Positions 34,556-42,915 of a stretch of DNA of 56,175 nucleotides are shown here, piece after piece. Position 1 is the first letter of the stretch. The number at the start of each line of letters is the position of its first letter. Below the pieces are notes generated by a model. The model had not been told where the DNA came from. It saw only the letters and a list, made by a program, of their open reading frames with translations, and did no database searches. Source of the stretch: JBBSBL01 sp038251325 (GTDB taxonomy: Bacteria > Actinomycetota > Thermoleophilia > Solirubrobacterales > Solirubrobacteraceae); NCBI GenBank assembly GCA_038251325.1, contig JBBSBL010000010.1, positions 1 to 56,175 of the forward strand, read 5' to 3'. The position numbers and the translations under genes are program-made.

Positions 34556-36022
34556 ATGGTCGACGCGGTCGTCATCGGCGCGGGACACAACGGCCTCGTC
34601 TCGGCGGCGTACCTGGCGCGGGCCGGGCTCTCGGTCGAGGTGCTCGAGCGCCGCGAGATCGTCGGCGGCGCCTGTGTCACCGAGGAGCTGTGGCCGGGCG
34701 TGCGGGCCTCGCCCGGTGCCTACACGCTCTCGCTCCTGCGCGCCGAGATCATCCGCGACCTCGACCTCCCCGCCCACGGGCTCGAGGTCGCGGTGCACGA
34801 GCCCTCCCTCTTCGCGCCGCTCCCCGACGGGCGCCGGGTCCTGACCTGGTCCTCCCACGAGCGGACCGCGGCGCAGCTCGCGCGCGACTGGTCGCCGGCC
34901 GACGCCGAGGGCTACGCGGCGTTCTCGTCCCGGTGGGAGGCGGCGGCCGCGCGCGCCCGCCCGCTCATGCTCGAGCCCGCCGATCGTGACCGCTGGCTCG
35001 CGGCGATCGGCCCGGGCCACCTCGACGGGCCGATCGCCGACGAGCTGGCGGGGATCCCGTCCGAGCCGGTGCGCGTCCCGTTCGCGCTCCAGGGCCTGAT
35101 CGGGACGCTGGCCGGCCCGGAGGACCCGGGGACCGCGTTCGTCGCCTTCTTCCACGCGCTCGGCGAGGCGGCCGGTGCCCCCGGCGCGTGGGGCTACGCC
35201 CGGGGCGGAATGGGCGCGGTGACGGGCGCGCTGCGCGCCGCGGCCGAGGCGGCCGGCGCGCGCGTGCGCACCGTCGCCGCCGTCGAGCGGGTCCTGCGGC
35301 GCGACGGCGCGGCGGCCGGGGTGGTCCTCGCCGGGAGCGGGGAGGAGGTCGAGGCGCGCGCCGTCCTCTCCGGAGCCGACCCCCGGCGCACCGCCGCGCT
35401 CGCCGGGCTGCCCGACCCCGCCCCGGCGTGGCGGCAGGAAGGCCCGACGGTGAAGGTCATGCTCCTGCTCGACGGGCTGCCCGAGTTCCCGGCGTGGCCG
35501 GGTCCCGAGCCGTGGAGCGGGACGATCGACGTCGGCTTCACCCTCGCCGACCTCTCCGGCGCGGCCGACGACGCCCGCGCCGGCCGTCCGGCGGCCCGCC
35601 CGTGGATCGAGGCGGCGTGCCAGACCGCGGCCGATCCCGATCTCGCGCCGGCCGGGCGCCACGTGCTCTCGCTGTTCTGCCAGTGCTTCCCCCCGGACGT
35701 GGACGCCGGGGCGGCGGCCGACGTCGCGATCGCCCGCTTCGCCGAGGTCTGCCCGGGCCTGCCCGATCGGATCCTCGGGCGCCTCGCGCTCGGCCCGCGC
35801 GAGCTGGAGGCGCGCTTCGGCCTGACCGGCGGCCACATCTTCCACGGCGAGATGCTGCCCGGCCAGATCCTCGAAGACCGCCCCGGCCCCCGCCGCTTCG
35901 GCGGGGTCGAGGGGCTCTACCTCGCCGGCTCGGGCGCGCACCCGGGCGGCGCGGTCACCGGCGCGCCGGGCTACCTCGCCGCGCGCGCGGTGCTGGAGGA
36001 TCGGGCCGGGGCCGCCGCGTGA
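34556..36022 (+). CDS. Phytoene-desaturase-family FAD oxidoreductase
   Basis: 488 residues. The N-terminal dinucleotide motif is VVIGAGHNGLVSAAYLARAG, followed by the acidic end LERREIVGGACVT typical of CrtI/PYROXD2-type flavoproteins. The C-terminal FAD segment is GVEGLYLAGSGAHPGGAVTGAPGYLAA. The PGAYTLSLL region and overall architecture are closer to the PYROXD2 branch than to true carotenoid desaturases, so the substrate is uncertain. It is convergent with a secreted-protein gene; the squalene/phytoene synthase gene is 8 kb away. Confidence 0.8.
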   Translation: MVDAVVIGAGHNGLVSAAYLARAGLSVEVLERREIVGGACVTEELWPGVRASPGAYTLSLLRAEIIRDLDLPAHGLEVAVHEPSLFAPLPDGRRVLTWSSHERTAAQLARDWSPADAEGYAAFSSRWEAAAARARPLMLEPADRDRWLAAIGPGHLDGPIADELAGIPSEPVRVPFALQGLIGTLAGPEDPGTAFVAFFHALGEAAGAPGAWGYARGGMGAVTGALRAAAEAAGARVRTVAAVERVLRRDGAAAGVVLAGSGEEVEARAVLSGADPRRTAALAGLPDPAPAWRQEGPTVKVMLLLDGLPEFPAWPGPEPWSGTIDVGFTLADLSGAADDARAGRPAARPWIEAACQTAADPDLAPAGRHVLSLFCQCFPPDVDAGAAADVAIARFAEVCPGLPDRILGRLALGPRELEARFGLTGGHIFHGEMLPGQILEDRPGPRRFGGVEGLYLAGSGAHPGGAVTGAPGYLAARAVLEDRAGAAA

Positions 36023-36047
36023 CCCCGGTCGGGCCCGGCGCCGCGGA

Positions 36048-37190
36048 TCAGCGCGAGAACACGCTGCGGGAGAGCACGCGCACGCGCCCCCACGGGATGC
36101 CGTCGGTCGCGCGCCGCGCCAGGCCGTCGCCGGTCGCATTGGCGCGCGCGTCGCGGATCACGTTGCCCCAGTAGCCTCCGGGCGGGCGGCCCGCCACGCG
36201 GCGCCAGCTCACCGCGCCGCCGGCCGAGCGGTCGAGCTCCATCTGGAGGCTGTAGAGGTTCGGCGTGCGGGTGCCGTCGGCGACGATCGCGCCATAGCGT
36301 TGGAGCGCCACGCAGACCATGCGCAGGAAGCGGGTCTCCGAGCCGCGGCGGGAACGGCCGGGGACCGTGCGGCGTCCGCAGTTCACGCGCCGGTCGAGTT
36401 GCAGCCGCATGCCCATGACCAGCGGCGAGCGGTCGCGCTGGTCGCTCGTGCGGGCCGGCAGCCGGTGCCGGCGCGAGACCTCCGGCGCCACGAGCCGCAG
36501 CGCGTGGCGGATGGCGCCGCGGCGGACCTCGCCGGCTCGCAGCAGCCCGACCCACGGCAGCCCGCTGCCCGTGCCCTGGCCGCGCACCGGGCGGCCGTTG
36601 CTGCGGCGCCCGTAACGGAAGATGCCGAAGCCCTGAGCGTCGACGGTGCGGCGGCCGCGGTCGATGCGCGTGCGCCAGAGGCGCAGCTCCACCTGCCGCC
36701 CCCAGCGCGGCTGGTGCGGGTCCTGGATGACGACGGGCGCGTCCTCGCCGAGCGAGCCGCCGGGAGTCACGCCGGCGGGCACGCGCCAGTGGAAGCGCCG
36801 GCCGCCCGCACGGACCAGGTACCACGGATCCCGCCGCCGGGCGCGGTAGACGCCGGGGACCCCGCCACGGTCCACGAGGGCGAGGCGCTCGCGTCGCATG
36901 CTCGCGAGCATGTGCGCCATCACCGCGCGCGAGTGCCGGTCGGTCCTCATCCTGCCGGGGATCGGCTCGTTGAAGGCGCCGGCCCCGCGGCCGCCGAAGC
37001 GGTAGGGCTGCAGGGCGGGGTCGATGGCCGACAGCGCGGCGCGCGCCGCCGCCCGCCCGCCGCGCTCGCGCGCCGTGCCGCCGGCGCCGGCGCCGAACGC
37101 CGCGCCGGACACCGCGACGGCGAACGCGAGGGAGGCGCCGGCGCCCATGAGGGTCCGGCCGGGGCGGAGCGGGGAGAGCGATGCGCGCAT
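36048..37190 (-). CDS. Secreted protein of unknown function
   Basis: 380 residues. A signal peptide is likely (basic start, hydrophobic MGAGASLAFAVAVSGAAFGA, about 15-34). The mature part is very rich in Arg and Gly with aromatic blocks. Recognisable blocks are DPWYLVRAGGRRFHWRVP, VIQDPHQPRW, VELRLWRTR, and GSGLPWVGLLRAGEV. IRHALRLVAPEVSRRHRLPA, MGMRLQLDR and ALQRYGAIVADG follow. From memory, similarly arranged blocks occur in uncharacterised secreted proteins of other actinobacteria. No catalytic motif was identified. The start is supported by a TACCGT box 6 bases upstream. Confidence 0.65.
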   Translation of the reverse strand: MRASLSPLRPGRTLMGAGASLAFAVAVSGAAFGAGAGGTARERGGRAAARAALSAIDPALQPYRFGGRGAGAFNEPIPGRMRTDRHSRAVMAHMLASMRRERLALVDRGGVPGVYRARRRDPWYLVRAGGRRFHWRVPAGVTPGGSLGEDAPVVIQDPHQPRWGRQVELRLWRTRIDRGRRTVDAQGFGIFRYGRRSNGRPVRGQGTGSGLPWVGLLRAGEVRRGAIRHALRLVAPEVSRRHRLPARTSDQRDRSPLVMGMRLQLDRRVNCGRRTVPGRSRRGSETRFLRMVCVALQRYGAIVADGTRTPNLYSLQMELDRSAGGAVSWRRVAGRPPGGYWGNVIRDARANATGDGLARRATDGIPWGRVRVLSRSVFSR

Positions 37191-37196
37191 CGGAGA

Positions 37197-37206
37197 ACGG
37201 TAGCCT
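37197..37206. promoter_or_regulatory. Overlapping divergent -10 boxes (secreted protein / ndh)
   Basis: ACGGTAGCCT carries TACCGT on the minus strand (6 bases before ATG 37190) and TAGCCT on the plus strand (8 bases before ATG 37215). The two hexamers share the central TA. Confidence 0.5.
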
Positions 37207-37214
37207 CGGCGCGG

Positions 37215-38585
37215 ATGGCCTGGAACGTCGTCATCGCGGGCGGGGGATTCGGCGGCTACTCCGCGGCGCGGACGCTGGAGCGCGTGCTGCCGCGGAACAG
37301 CGCGCGCATCACGCTCGTCAACGACGTCAACTACCTGCTCTACACCCCGCTGCTCCCGGGGGCGGCGGCCGGGACGCTCGAGCCCCGTCACGTCGTGGTC
37401 CCGCTGCGGGAGGAGCTGCGCCACACCGACCTGCGGATCGGCACGGTCACCGGCGCCGACCCCGAAGCGCGGGTGCTCCGCGTCGCACTGGTCGACGGCG
37501 TCGCCCAGGAGATCCCCTACGACCACCTCGTCGTGGCGCTCGGCTCGGTGTCGCGCACGCTGCCCATCCCGGGGCTGCGCGAGCACGCGATCGGGTTCAA
37601 GACCCTGTCCGAGGCGATCGCCCTGCGCAATCGCGTCGTATCGATGCTCGAGCTGGCCGAGCTGATCGAGGATCCCGCCGCCCGGGCGCCCTACCTCACG
37701 TTCGTGTTCGTCGGCGCGGGCTACGCCGGGCTCGAGGGCCTGGCCGAGCTCCAGGACTTCATGAGCGACGTCATCGAGCTCTACCCGCGCTGCCGCGTCC
37801 AGGGCATGCGCTGGGTCCTGGTCGAGGCGCGCGACCGGGTGATGCCGGAGATCCCGGCGAGCCTGGCCGGCTTCGCGACGCGCGAGCTGCGCAGGCGGGG
37901 CATCGAGATCCGCACCGCCACGACCCTGGAGGAGGTCGCCGACGACCACGTGCGCCTCGCCGGCGGCGAGCGGCTGCCGTGTCGCACGGTCGCGTGGACG
38001 GCGGGGGTGAAGCCCCACCCGGCGGTCGCCGCGCTCGGCCTGCCGCTCGACGACGGCGGGCGCATCCGCACCGAGCGCACCCTGCGGGTGGAGGGCCACG
38101 CGGACGTGTGGGCGGTGGGCGACGCCGCGGCGGTGCCCGATCCCGCGCGCAAGGGCCAGGTCTGCCCGCCCACCGCGCAGCACGCCGTGCGCCAGGGACG
38201 GCGGGCCGCGCGCAACGTCGCCGCGTCGATCGGCGCGCCCGACGCGCAGGTGCGACCATTTCGCTACCGGACGCTCGGGGTCTTCGTCGACATGGGTCGC
38301 TACCGCGCCGTCGCGTTGACGGCGGGGATCCGCTGGCACGGTTTTCCCGCCTGGTTCCTGGCCCGGACCTATCACCTCCTGCTCATGCCGGGAACCGCCC
38401 GCAAGCTCCGGCTGGTCACCGACTGGACGGTGGATCTGTTCTTCCCCCGCGACACCTCGGAGCTCGGCCACGTCGATCCCGCGCCCGGGCTGGACAGCCA
38501 CGCGCTCGTGGGCCAGAGCGCAGGCGGGACCGACGGCCGGGCATTGTCCGCCGCGCCGTCGGCGCCGGACGGGGGCCGGGACTGA
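37215..38585 (+). CDS. Type II NADH dehydrogenase / NAD(P)-FAD oxidoreductase
   Basis: 456 residues. FAD-binding VVIAGGGFGGYSAARTLER at the start, then YLLYTPLLPGAAAGTLEPRHVVVPLRE, which is typical of NDH-2. The second GxGxxG is FVFVGAGYAGLEGLAELQ (NADH). The FAD C-terminal motif is VWAVGDAAAVPDP. The C-terminal region YHLLLMPGTARKLRLVTDWTVDLFFPRD resembles the membrane-anchoring part of actinobacterial NDH-2. It should pass electrons from NADH to quinone without proton pumping. Confidence 0.88.
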   Translation: MAWNVVIAGGGFGGYSAARTLERVLPRNSARITLVNDVNYLLYTPLLPGAAAGTLEPRHVVVPLREELRHTDLRIGTVTGADPEARVLRVALVDGVAQEIPYDHLVVALGSVSRTLPIPGLREHAIGFKTLSEAIALRNRVVSMLELAELIEDPAARAPYLTFVFVGAGYAGLEGLAELQDFMSDVIELYPRCRVQGMRWVLVEARDRVMPEIPASLAGFATRELRRRGIEIRTATTLEEVADDHVRLAGGERLPCRTVAWTAGVKPHPAVAALGLPLDDGGRIRTERTLRVEGHADVWAVGDAAAVPDPARKGQVCPPTAQHAVRQGRRAARNVAASIGAPDAQVRPFRYRTLGVFVDMGRYRAVALTAGIRWHGFPAWFLARTYHLLLMPGTARKLRLVTDWTVDLFFPRDTSELGHVDPAPGLDSHALVGQSAGGTDGRALSAAPSAPDGGRD

Positions 38586-38631
38586 GAGCAGGGGCCCGGA
38601 GCGCTGCCGCGCCGGCCGCCCCGGAGGGTCC

Positions 38632-38637
38632 TATCCT
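38632..38637 (+). promoter_or_regulatory. -10 box TATCCT of the yqeY-phoH-ybeY-era operon
   Basis: TATCCT ends 13 bases before GTG 38651. It is the only clear promoter for the four coupled genes. Confidence 0.4.
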
Positions 38638-38650
38638 CCCCAGGGCCGCC

Positions 38651-39079
38651 GTGTCACTCGCCGAGCGCATCCGTTCCGACGTCACCGTCGCCATGAAGTC
38701 CGGCGACCGCTCGCGCGTGGAGGCGCTGCGGCTCGTGCTCTCCGAGCTCCAGAAGGACGCGAAGGAGGGGACGGGCGACGAGCTCGCCGTGCTGCGCCGG
38801 GAGCGCAAGCGCCGGCTCGATGCCGCCGCGCAGTTCCGCGACGCCGGCCGCGTCGAGTTGGCCGACGGCGAGGCCGCCGAGGCCGAGCTCATCGCCGGCT
38901 ACCTCCCCGCCGAGCTCTCCGACGCCGACCTCGCCGAGCTCGTCGACGCCGCCGTGGCCGAGACGGGCGCCGCCTCCCCGCGGGAGATGGGCCAGGTCAT
39001 GGGCGTGCTCATGCCGCGCGTCGACGGCCGCGCGGAGGGGGGCCGGGTCTCGGCGCTGGTGCGGGAGCGCCTGGCGTGA
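38651..39079 (+). CDS. GatB/YqeY-domain protein
   Basis: 142 residues. YqeY family: SLAERIRSDVTVAMKSGDRSRVEALRLVLSELQ, then KRRLDAAAQFRDAGR, IAGYLPAELSDADL and EMGQVMGVLMPRVDGRAEGG. The C-terminal helical domain is homologous to the tail of GatB. The cellular role is not established. It is the first gene of the phoH operon; its TGA overlaps the phoH GTG. Confidence 0.9.
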   Translation: MSLAERIRSDVTVAMKSGDRSRVEALRLVLSELQKDAKEGTGDELAVLRRERKRRLDAAAQFRDAGRVELADGEAAEAELIAGYLPAELSDADLAELVDAAVAETGAASPREMGQVMGVLMPRVDGRAEGGRVSALVRERLA

Positions 39080-41133
39080 GCCGCCGCCGCCTCGAGCTCG
39101 ACAACGCGGTCGCCGCCGAGCTCGCCGGCAGCGAGGACGTCGTGTTGCGCGCGCTGCGCGAACACCTCGACTGCGAGGTGTTCCTGCGCGGCAACGTGCT
39201 GACCCTCGACGGCGACGACGCCGCGCTGGACGCCGGGGCCACGGTGGTCCGCGAGCTCTCCGAGCTCATCGCCCAGGGCCACGAGATCGCCCCCGGGACG
39301 ATCGCGGCGGTCACCGACGCCCTCGACCGGCGCGAGTCGCCGGCACGGATCCTCGAGGACGTGGTCTGGCGCCACCGCGCGGCCAAGGTCGCGCCGAAGA
39401 CCGTCAACCAGAAGCACTACGTGGACTCGATCCGCGACAACACGATCACCTTCGGGATCGGGCCGGCCGGCACCGGCAAGACCTTCCTCGCCGTGGCGAT
39501 GGCCGCCGCCGCCCTCTCGCGTCGCGAGGTCAACCGGATCATCCTCACCCGCCCGGCCGTCGAGGCCGGCGAGCGCCTCGGCTTCCTCCCCGGCGACCTG
39601 ATGGCGAAGGTCGACCCCTACCTGCGCCCGCTGTTCGACGCGCTCCACGACATGCTCGAGCCCGACCGGGTGACTCAGCACCTCGAGCGCGGCGTCATCG
39701 AGGTCGCGCCGCTGGCGTTCATGAGGGGTCGCGCGCAGCCCGTCGATCGGCAGGTGCTCACCCCCGCGGGCTTCCGGGCGATCGGGACGCTGCGGGTGGG
39801 AGATCTCGTCATCGGCTCCGACGGCTCCCCGACCCCCGTGCTCGGCGTCTTCCCGCAGGGTCGCAAGCCGGTGTTCCGGCTCCGCACCCAAGACGGCTCG
39901 GCGACGCTCTGCTGCGCCGAACACCTGTGGCACGTCACGACGCCGGACGATCGAAGTCACGGCAAGCCGGGCCGCGTCGTGGAGACCCGCGAGATGATCG
40001 GGCGGGAGCGACGCAACCACCAGTCCCGATTCGAGCTGCCGCTGGTGAGCTCTCCGGTCGAGCTCGCCCCGCGAGACGTGCCGCTCGATCCCTACGCGCT
40101 CGGGCTGCTGCTCGGGGACGGCTGCCTCACGGCGAAGGCCACGCTCACCTTCACGACGGCGGACCCCGAGCTGGCGCGCGCCCTCGAGGCGGCGCTACCG
40201 GACATCGAGCTGCGCCGGAAGGACGCGATCGACTATGTCCTGAGGCACCCGGCGGGAGGGCGTGGCGGTCTGCGCATCGCGAACCCCGTGACCCACGCGC
40301 TCCGTGCGCTCGGACTCGCCGGCACGCGCTCACACACCAAGTTCGTCCCGGAGGTCTATCGGCACAACTCGCCGAATGTGCGACTCGCAGTGCTGCAGGG
40401 TCTGCTCGACAGCGACGGTGGCCCCGTGCGCCAGCCTCAGCGCACCTGCCGCATCGAGTACTCGACCACGTCGGAGCGGCTCGCCGACGACGTGACCTTC
40501 CTCGTGCGCTCGCTCGGGGGCGTCGCCTATCTGCGTCGGCGCCGGGCCGCCGGGCGGCCGCCGGGCCGGGCGAGGGGCCGAGCGGTGCACCACCGTCGCG
40601 ACGCCTTCATCCTCAAGCTGAGGCTTCCGACCGGCCTCGAGCCGTTCCGCCTCCGGCGCAAGCGCGAGAACTACGGTCGCGACGGCGGCGGGCGGCCGAT
40701 GCGCTTCGTCGAAGGCATCGAACCCGCGGGCGACGCCGAGACCGTCTGCATCAGGGTCGCAGCCGCGAACTCGCTCTATGTCACCGACGACTTCCTGGTC
40801 ACCCACAACACCCTCAACGACAGCTTCATCATCCTCGACGAGGCGCAGAACACCACGCCCGAGCAGATGAAGATGTTCCTCACGCGCCTGGGGTTCAACT
40901 CGCGCATGGTGGTGACCGGAGACATCACCCAGATCGACCTGCCGGCCAACCAGGACTCGGGGCTCGTCGTGGTCGGCGACATCCTCGAGGGCCTCGAGGG
41001 CATCGACTTCGTGCGCTTCGGCGGCGAGGACGTCGTCCGCCACAAGCTCGTGCAGCGCATCGTCGCCGCCTACGGCGACCACCAGAAGCGCCTCGCGCCG
41101 GGGCTGCGGCCGGCCGACCGCAAGCGGGCGTGA
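39076..41133 (+). CDS. phoH: PhoH-family ATPase, interrupted by an intein
   Basis: A 685-residue precursor that would splice to a 326-residue PhoH, the normal family size. The N-extein (1-219) has a KH-like start and Walker A GPAGTGKTFLA (129-139, Lys135). RPAVEAGERLGFLPGD and the block ending FMRGR follow. The C-extein (579-685) resumes with TLNDSFIILDEAQNTTPEQMK, containing Walker B with Asp588/Glu589, then VTGDITQIDLP. FMRGR and TLNDS are adjacent in PhoH proteins without inteins. GTG 39076 overlaps the upstream stop, and ybeY overlaps the end (GTGA). PhoH next to YbeY is a conserved pair linked to RNA and ribosome quality. Confidence 0.95.
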   Translation: MSRRRLELDNAVAAELAGSEDVVLRALREHLDCEVFLRGNVLTLDGDDAALDAGATVVRELSELIAQGHEIAPGTIAAVTDALDRRESPARILEDVVWRHRAAKVAPKTVNQKHYVDSIRDNTITFGIGPAGTGKTFLAVAMAAAALSRREVNRIILTRPAVEAGERLGFLPGDLMAKVDPYLRPLFDALHDMLEPDRVTQHLERGVIEVAPLAFMRGRAQPVDRQVLTPAGFRAIGTLRVGDLVIGSDGSPTPVLGVFPQGRKPVFRLRTQDGSATLCCAEHLWHVTTPDDRSHGKPGRVVETREMIGRERRNHQSRFELPLVSSPVELAPRDVPLDPYALGLLLGDGCLTAKATLTFTTADPELARALEAALPDIELRRKDAIDYVLRHPAGGRGGLRIANPVTHALRALGLAGTRSHTKFVPEVYRHNSPNVRLAVLQGLLDSDGGPVRQPQRTCRIEYSTTSERLADDVTFLVRSLGGVAYLRRRRAAGRPPGRARGRAVHHRRDAFILKLRLPTGLEPFRLRRKRENYGRDGGGRPMRFVEGIEPAGDAETVCIRVAAANSLYVTDDFLVTHNTLNDSFIILDEAQNTTPEQMKMFLTRLGFNSRMVVTGDITQIDLPANQDSGLVVVGDILEGLEGIDFVRFGGEDVVRHKLVQRIVAAYGDHQKRLAPGLRPADRKRA
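39733..40809 (+). mobile_element. Class 3-type intein with LAGLIDADG endonuclease in PhoH
   Basis: 359 residues, precursor 220-578. The first residue is Ala, not Cys or Ser. Block A reads QVLTPAGFRAIGTLRVGDLV. Block B contains AEHLWHV with His64 and Trp66 (position B:12). The DOD endonuclease motifs are ALGLLLGDGCL (Asp129) and LQGLLDSDGG (Asp228). Block F reads ETVCIRV with Cys339 at F:4. Block G ends LVTHN with Thr357 at G:5, His358 and Asn359, followed by extein Thr. Trp B:12, Cys F:4 and Thr G:5 are the WCT triplet that defines class 3 inteins, where Cys F:4 is the first nucleophile. The site is between Walker A and Walker B of PhoH. Confidence 0.9.
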
Positions 41134-41543
41134 CCGCGCTCGAGGTGGAGGTGCTCGGGGCCGAGGCCGCGCCGGCCGACCCGGGCGCCGGCGAGGTGGC
41201 CGCGCTGTGCCGTCGGGCGCTGGCGGCCGCCGGGCTGCAGGACGGCCACGTCGCGGTCACGTTCGTGGCCGAGGCGCCCATGCGGACCCTCAACCGCGAT
41301 CACCGCGGCCTGGACCGAGCCACCGACGTCCTCTCATTCCCGGTCGACGGCGTCGCGCCCGCGGCCGGCCCGCGGGAGATCGGCGACATCGTCATCTGCC
41401 CGCCGCACACCACCGACGTGCGCGAGGCTGTGGTTCACGGCGCGCTGCACCTGGCCGGGATGGACCACGAGGCCGACGCGGGGGAGATGCTCGCGCTCCA
41501 GGCGGAGGTGCTGCGGGCGGCCGGCGCCGCCCCGGCGCCGTGA
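41130..41543 (+). CDS. ybeY: Endoribonuclease YbeY
   Basis: 137 residues. YbeY is a zinc endoribonuclease for 16S 3' maturation and 70S quality control. MRTLNRDHRGLDRATDVLSFP is the family block, and VVHGALHLAGMDHE holds the three zinc-binding His (HGxLHLxGxDH). GTG 41130 overlaps the phoH stop and the gene overlaps era by GTGA. Confidence 0.95.
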   Translation: MTALEVEVLGAEAAPADPGAGEVAALCRRALAAAGLQDGHVAVTFVAEAPMRTLNRDHRGLDRATDVLSFPVDGVAPAAGPREIGDIVICPPHTTDVREAVVHGALHLAGMDHEADAGEMLALQAEVLRAAGAAPAP

Positions 41544-42421
41544 CCCGCAGCGGGTTCGTCGCCCTTGCGGGGCGCCCGAACGTCGGGAAGTCGACGCTCG
41601 TCAACGCGGTGGTGGGGGAGAAGGTGGCGATCGTCTCCGAGAAGCCCCAGACCACGCGCCGGGCGATCCGCGGCGTCACCACGACGCCCGAGTGGCAGCT
41701 CGTGCTCGTCGACCTCCCCGGGGTCCAGCGCCCCCGCGACGCGCTCACCAAGCGCATGCAGCGCCGCGTCGAGCGCGAACTGGCCGATGCCGACAGCGCG
41801 CTGCTCGTGGTCAACGCCGAGCAGGGCGTGGGGCCGGGCGACCGCTTCATCGCGGCCCTGCTGGCCGGCGCCGGCCTTCCGGTCTGCGTGGCCGTGAACA
41901 AGGTTGACCGCTGCGACGAGGCGCGGGTGCTCGGCGCCCTCGCCGCGGCGGGTGAGCTCGAGGTCGGGGACGCCGTCCACCCGATCTCGGCCCGCACCGG
42001 CCGCGGCCTCGGCCCGCTCGTCGAGAGTCTCGCCGCCACCCTCCCGGAGGGCCCGTTCCTCTTCCCCGCCGGGGAGCGCACCGACCAGGAGGAGGGCATC
42101 GCGCTGGCCGAGCTCGTGCGCGAGCAGGTCCTGCTGCGCACCCGTCAGGAGGTGCCCCACTCGGTCGAGGTCGACGTCGACGAGATCGAGGAGCGCAGCG
42201 CCGACCTCGTCGCGGTCCACGCCTCCGTGTGGGTGGAGACCGAGTCCCAGAAGGGGATCCTGATCGGCGCGGGCGGGCGGATGATCAAGGCCATCGGGAT
42301 CGCCTCGCGCCGGCAGATCGAGCGGCGCATCGGGCGGCGCGTCCACCTGGAGCTCGCCGTTCGCGTCCGCCGGGGCTGGCGGGCCGACGACCGCCTGCTC
42401 GACCGGCTGGGCATCGAATAG
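41540..42421 (+). CDS. era: GTPase Era
   Basis: 293 residues. Era binds the 3' end of 16S rRNA during 30S assembly. G1 is GRPNVGKSTLVNAVVG, effector loop QTTRRAI, G3 DLPG, and G4 NKVD. The C-terminal KH domain has GILIGAGGRMIKAIG with the GxxG loop. It is translationally coupled to ybeY, with which it functions. The operon ends here. Confidence 0.97.
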   Translation: MTRSGFVALAGRPNVGKSTLVNAVVGEKVAIVSEKPQTTRRAIRGVTTTPEWQLVLVDLPGVQRPRDALTKRMQRRVERELADADSALLVVNAEQGVGPGDRFIAALLAGAGLPVCVAVNKVDRCDEARVLGALAAAGELEVGDAVHPISARTGRGLGPLVESLAATLPEGPFLFPAGERTDQEEGIALAELVREQVLLRTRQEVPHSVEVDVDEIEERSADLVAVHASVWVETESQKGILIGAGGRMIKAIGIASRRQIERRIGRRVHLELAVRVRRGWRADDRLLDRLGIE

Positions 42422-42455
42422 CGCGACGGCCCCGCCGCCCGTCCGGGCGCCGAGC

Positions 42456-42461
42456 TAGCGT
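42456..42461 (+). promoter_or_regulatory. Possible -10 box TAGCGT of the DUF1622-like gene
   Basis: TAGCGT ends 15 bases before ATG 42477; weaker spacing than elsewhere. Confidence 0.3.
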
Positions 42462-42476
42462 CGGCGGCGATCCGCG

Positions 42477-42860
42477 ATGGTCGCCTCCGCCACCTCCGAC
42501 TTCGTCGCGCAGGTCCAGGACTGGGCCGACGTCGCCGCGGCCGGGATCGAGGCGCTCGCCGTGCTCATCATCGTCGTCGCGATCCTCGTGGCGACCGTCG
42601 CGGTGGCGCTCCGCACGTTCACCCCCGAGCGCCGCGCCGGGGCCGAGCGGGAGTACCGCACCCGCCTCGGCCGGGCGCTGCTCCTCGGCCTTGAGATCCT
42701 CGTCGCCGCCGACGTCGTGCGGACGGTCGCCGTCGATCCCTCGCTGGAGAGCGCGGGCGTGCTCGGCCTGCTCGTGGTCATCCGCACCTTCCTCTCGTGG
42801 TCGCTCAGCGTGGAGATCGACGGCCGCTGGCCGTGGCAGACGCGCGACCCCGCCGCCTGA
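42477..42860 (+). CDS. DUF1622-like membrane protein
   Basis: 127 residues. There are three probable membrane segments: ALAVLIIVVAILVATVAVAL (about 26-45), LLLGLEILVAADVV (about 68-82) and GVLGLLVVIRTFLSWSL (about 93-110). The closing LSWSLSVEIDGRWPW is typical of the DUF1622 family. The function of that family is unknown. It is convergent with the ArsA-like gene. Confidence 0.7.
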   Translation: MVASATSDFVAQVQDWADVAAAGIEALAVLIIVVAILVATVAVALRTFTPERRAGAEREYRTRLGRALLLGLEILVAADVVRTVAVDPSLESAGVLGLLVVIRTFLSWSLSVEIDGRWPWQTRDPAA

Positions 42861-42915
42861 TCCGCCGCTCTACGCGGTCGCCCGCGCCGCACGCGACGCC
42901 GCCGCGGGGCGACGG

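Noticed and set aside
39733..40809. Intein insertion as a simple PhoH domain insertion
   Set aside because: The splice-junction residues (Ala1, terminal His-Asn, +1 Thr), blocks A, B, F and G and paired LAGLIDADG motifs together identify an intein.
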